Assembly: GCF_007954425.1 (NCBI RefSeq)
Contig: NZ_CP042345.1
Location: forward strand, 1,736,001 to 1,800,000
Direction: 5' to 3'
DNA: 64,000 bases
DNA from: Novosphingobium ginsenosidimutans
GTDB taxonomy: Bacteria > Pseudomonadota > Alphaproteobacteria > Sphingomonadales > Sphingomonadaceae
The position numbers were made by a program, and so were the translations under genes. Of the stretch, positions 61,599-64,000 are shown in pieces (the stretch's first letter is position 1; every line of letters starts with the position of its first letter). The notes beneath the pieces were generated by a model. That model saw nothing but the letters and a program-made list of their open reading frames with translations. It was not told the origin of the DNA and ran no database searches.

Positions 61599-62746
61599 AC
61601 CGCCCGCGCACCCGTCGCGGCGAACCGCTGATCGCGCTCGGCGCCGTGCTGCTCGCCTGGGTTGGCCTGCGGGTCGCCCTGTGGGAGGAGATCACATTGC
61701 CAGCCTTGCCCGCGCCGGTGGCACAAGCGGATACCAAGGTAGCGCCGCCCTTCGTCCCGCGCGTAAATCCGGCCACACCGGCCCTGGCGGCACCGATCCC
61801 CTCGACGGTCCGCGCCTTGCCAGCCGCGCTATCGCCATTGGCGCCGCCCCCGACCCTGATCGCCCGCCCGGTTTCGCCAGCCGCCGCGCCAGGCCTGCCA
61901 CCGGGTTTCGCGCCGGTCAGCGGGGCTGACCAGACCGCCCGGGTGGCCGCAGCGCATCAGTTGGCGTGGATGGCGGGCGTGGCGCAATTGCCATTGCCGC
62001 AGTTCGTGGTGGAGCGGATGAATGCCCGCGAGCAAGGCGCGGGCCTGGTGCCCGCCGAAGCGCGCGAGGCGCGGGGTGGTCCGCTGTCAACCAAGCGCTG
62101 GTCAGTCGATGGCTGGCTGCTGCTGCGCGAAGGCGGGGTGACGACCACGGCCGCCGGCCTGCCATCGCCCTCCTACGGGGCCAGCCAGACTGGCGCAGTG
62201 ATCCGCTATCGCATCACTCCGGGCAGCGCGCATCGTCCGGCGCTGTACCTGCGCGCGACCAGCGCCGTGCAAGCCCCGCGCGGTGAGGAACTGGCATTGG
62301 GGCTCGCGGCCCGGCCCGCGGCGCGCATACCGATTGCGTTTCAGGCCGAACTGCGCGCGACCCAGCAGGTCAGCGGCACGATCTGGCGACCGGCCGTGGC
62401 CGCTGTGACTGAGCTGCCACGGTTCGAACTCCCGGCGGGGCTATCAGGTGAGGTCTATGCCCAGGCCGGCTATGTCGGCGGGCCGGGGAAAACCGCCTTC
62501 GTCGATGGGCAATTGCGGATCGAGCGCCGCCTGGCCCGGCTCAGGCGCGGGGAGCTGCGGGCCGGGCTCGGGGCCTGGGGCGGGGCGCAAAAGGGCGCGA
62601 ACCGCCTCGACGTCGGCCCTTCGGCGACACTCGATTTCCCGGTCGGTAGCGGCCAGGCGCGCGTCTCGGCTGACTGGCGCTTGCGGGCGGCCGGCAATGC
62701 CGCTCCCAAATCGGGCCCCGCAATAACGCTGTCCGCAGGTTTCTAG
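61595..62746 (+). CDS. NfrA-like (C-terminal domain) putative outer membrane protein
   Basis: 383 residues. A membrane segment or signal (about 12-30), a Pro/Ala-rich linker (about 35-115), then a domain (about 165-383) with barrel-like strands (WSVDGWLLLREGG, GEVYAQAGYVGG, ELRAGLGAWGGAQ, ARVSADWRLRAAGN) ending in a C-terminal aromatic (ITLSAGF). The region resembles the C-terminal domain of the NfrA glycan exporter, but the TPR portion of NfrA is missing. The four-base overlap with the glycosyltransferase gene indicates coupled expression. The homology call is from pattern only. Confidence 0.65.
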   Translation: MNRPRTRRGEPLIALGAVLLAWVGLRVALWEEITLPALPAPVAQADTKVAPPFVPRVNPATPALAAPIPSTVRALPAALSPLAPPPTLIARPVSPAAAPGLPPGFAPVSGADQTARVAAAHQLAWMAGVAQLPLPQFVVERMNAREQGAGLVPAEAREARGGPLSTKRWSVDGWLLLREGGVTTTAAGLPSPSYGASQTGAVIRYRITPGSAHRPALYLRATSAVQAPRGEELALGLAARPAARIPIAFQAELRATQQVSGTIWRPAVAAVTELPRFELPAGLSGEVYAQAGYVGGPGKTAFVDGQLRIERRLARLRRGELRAGLGAWGGAQKGANRLDVGPSATLDFPVGSGQARVSADWRLRAAGNAAPKSGPAITLSAGF

Positions 62747-62796
62747 GGCCTGCCGCCTTTTTTCCGCCGCCTGGCTGGGCTAGCCTTGGCCGACAG

Positions 62797-63711
62797 ATGG
62801 ACGTCTACCTTCCCATTGCCAATCTGGCGGTCAACGGCCTGGTCATTGTCGCGCTTGGCGCACTGACCGGGATTCTGTCCGGCATGTTCGGGGTGGGCGG
62901 CGGATTCCTGACCACGCCGCTGATGATCTTCTATGGCATCCCGCCCACGGTCGCCGCTGCCTCTGCCGCCAGCCAGGTAACGGGAGCTTCGGTCTCAGGT
63001 GTGTTCGCCCACGCCCGGCGTGGCGGGGTCGATTACCACATGGGCGGCGTGATGGTGGCGGGCGGGGTGATTGGCACCGGCATCGGGGCGATGCTGTTCC
63101 GGATCCTGCAGCAATGGGGCCAGATCGATATTGTCATCAACCTGCTCTACGTCGGGCTGCTCGGCACGATCGGCACGCTGATGGCGCGGGAAAGCTGGCA
63201 GGCGGTCAAGGCCCAGCGCACGGGCGTGCCGCTGCCGGCGCGCAAACGGCGTCACCATCCGATGGTTGCCAACCTGCCGCTGCGCTGGCGGTTCTACCGC
63301 TCGGGCCTGTACATCTCGCCGCTCGCACCGCTGCTGCTGGGCGTGTTCACCGGGATCCTGACCATGCTGATGGGCATCGGCGGCGGCTTCGTGCTGGTTC
63401 CGGCGATGCTCTACATCCTGGGGATGAGTGCCAACGTCGTGGTCGGCACCTCGCTGTTCCAGATCCTGTTCGTCACCATGATCACCACGATGATGCACGC
63501 GCTGACCACCAAGGCGGTTGATATCGTCCTTGCAGTCCTGCTGCTGATCGGTTCGGTCTCCGGCGCGCAGATCGGCTCGCAGCTTGCACAAAAGCTGCCG
63601 GCCGAGCGGCTCCGGTTCGTCCTTGCCGCGGTTGTCCTCCTCGTCGCGCTGCGCATGCTGATCGGCCTCGCCTGGCAGCCGGACGAGATCTACACGGATA
63701 GCCCGCTATGA
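62797..63711 (+). CDS. TauE/SafE-family (sulfite exporter-like) membrane protein
   Basis: 304 residues with about eight membrane helices and two copies of the signature: GILSGMFGVGGGFLTTPLM (about 26-44) and GILTMLMGIGGGFVLVPAM (about 187-205). Members export organosulfonates, sulfite or other anions, or act as permeases for sulfur compounds. In alphaproteobacteria it commonly precedes a TIGR02186 protein, as here, with an ATGA overlap. Confidence 0.9.
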   Translation: MDVYLPIANLAVNGLVIVALGALTGILSGMFGVGGGFLTTPLMIFYGIPPTVAAASAASQVTGASVSGVFAHARRGGVDYHMGGVMVAGGVIGTGIGAMLFRILQQWGQIDIVINLLYVGLLGTIGTLMARESWQAVKAQRTGVPLPARKRRHHPMVANLPLRWRFYRSGLYISPLAPLLLGVFTGILTMLMGIGGGFVLVPAMLYILGMSANVVVGTSLFQILFVTMITTMMHALTTKAVDIVLAVLLLIGSVSGAQIGSQLAQKLPAERLRFVLAAVVLLVALRMLIGLAWQPDEIYTDSPL

Positions 63712-64000
63712 GGGTGGGTGCTCTCTGGGTGCGCCAACTGCCTCCGCATTTGCATGGCCAAGCCGGATGGCTTGGCCGCAGCTTGCGCAGAACTCTGTTC
63801 GCAATCCTCTGCCTGATCCTGCTGGGCGGTGCGCGCGATCCGATCCTGGTGCCCGAGGTTTCGCAGCACGAGATTCAGGTCCGCCAGGGCTTCACCGGCA
63901 CCGAGCTGCTACTCTACGGCGCGATCCTCACTCCCGAAGGCAGCCGCGCCGGGCAAGACTATGACATCGTTGTGGTGCTCAAGGGGCCGACCAACGCAAT
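63708..64000 (+). CDS. TIGR02186-family protein, truncated by the window edge
   Basis: The first 97 residues are visible. A hydrophobic segment (about 33-45, FAILCLILLGGA) is followed by the family start (VPEVSQHEIQVRQGFTGTELLLYGAI, then QDYDIVVVLKGPTN). The function of the family is unknown; genomic pairing with TauE is common. The ATG overlaps the TauE stop. The C-terminal half lies outside the window. Confidence 0.8.
   Translation, partial: MRVGALWVRQLPPHLHGQAGWLGRSLRRTLFAILCLILLGGARDPILVPEVSQHEIQVRQGFTGTELLLYGAILTPEGSRAGQDYDIVVVLKGPTNA

Overview
The window is a GC-rich chromosomal segment from an alphaproteobacterium, most likely a sphingomonad (Sphingomonadales). Points in favour are the ChpT histidine phosphotransferase of the CtrA pathway, DUF3297, a TIGR02186 protein beside a TauE/SafE exporter, a TorF-type porin, an rnpB gene next to an AmpD-like amidase, and the ParA/ribbon-helix-helix/SPOR gene set. 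Family calls come from reading the translated sequence; no database search was run.

Layout. Positions 1-3231 hold envelope proteolysis genes (DegP/HtrA, HflC, HflK), with Mrp, an orphan Tat-exported molybdenum hydroxylase subunit and ferrochelatase running the other way, then a cytochrome P450 (to 8986). A copA-cueR copper operon with a visible CueR-type operator follows, then serS-surE-(nlpD-like) to 14698. From about 14.75 to 22.77 kb lies a visibly less GC-rich block of signalling genes: a membrane-anchored LuxR-type regulator, an H-NOX nitric-oxide sensor, a GAF gene and a GGDEF-EAL gene, a histidine kinase, an outer membrane barrel, a response regulator and two PilZ paralogues. The block is bounded on the right by an intact tRNA-Val and on the left by a degenerate copy of the 3' part of a tRNA-Val in the same orientation.

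From 22.8 to 35.9 kb are housekeeping genes: DUF3297, a CHAP protein, der, bfr-bfd with a Fur-like box, a DUF418 membrane protein, two SPOR proteins flanking a ParA/ribbon-helix-helix pair, pyrB with a catalytically degenerate dihydroorotase, and sppA. From 35.9 to 43.3 kb come tRNA-Leu, tig, a TetR regulator, an amidase, clpP-clpX (clpP with a sigma-32-like promoter), a fasciclin protein and a small exported protein. From 43.3 to 52.5 kb are a CDF metal exporter, a TonB receptor, mtgA, rpoH, rluD, a JAMM peptidase, chpT, an AmpD-like amidase and rnpB.

A 529-base stretch after rnpB has no confident gene but carries a near-consensus promoter with an overlapping dyad. The right end holds a class C beta-lactamase-fold protein, ugd, a phosphoesterase, a TorF-type porin, a branched palindromic element, a SIMPL protein, a VOC enzyme, nhaA, an NfrB-like glycosyltransferase with an NfrA-like partner, a TauE exporter and a truncated TIGR02186 gene.

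The most interesting region is the c-di-GMP block. An H-NOX sensor gene is translationally coupled to what reads as one GAF-GGDEF-EAL protein interrupted by a single in-frame TAA, and two tandem PilZ genes nearby are possible c-di-GMP readers.
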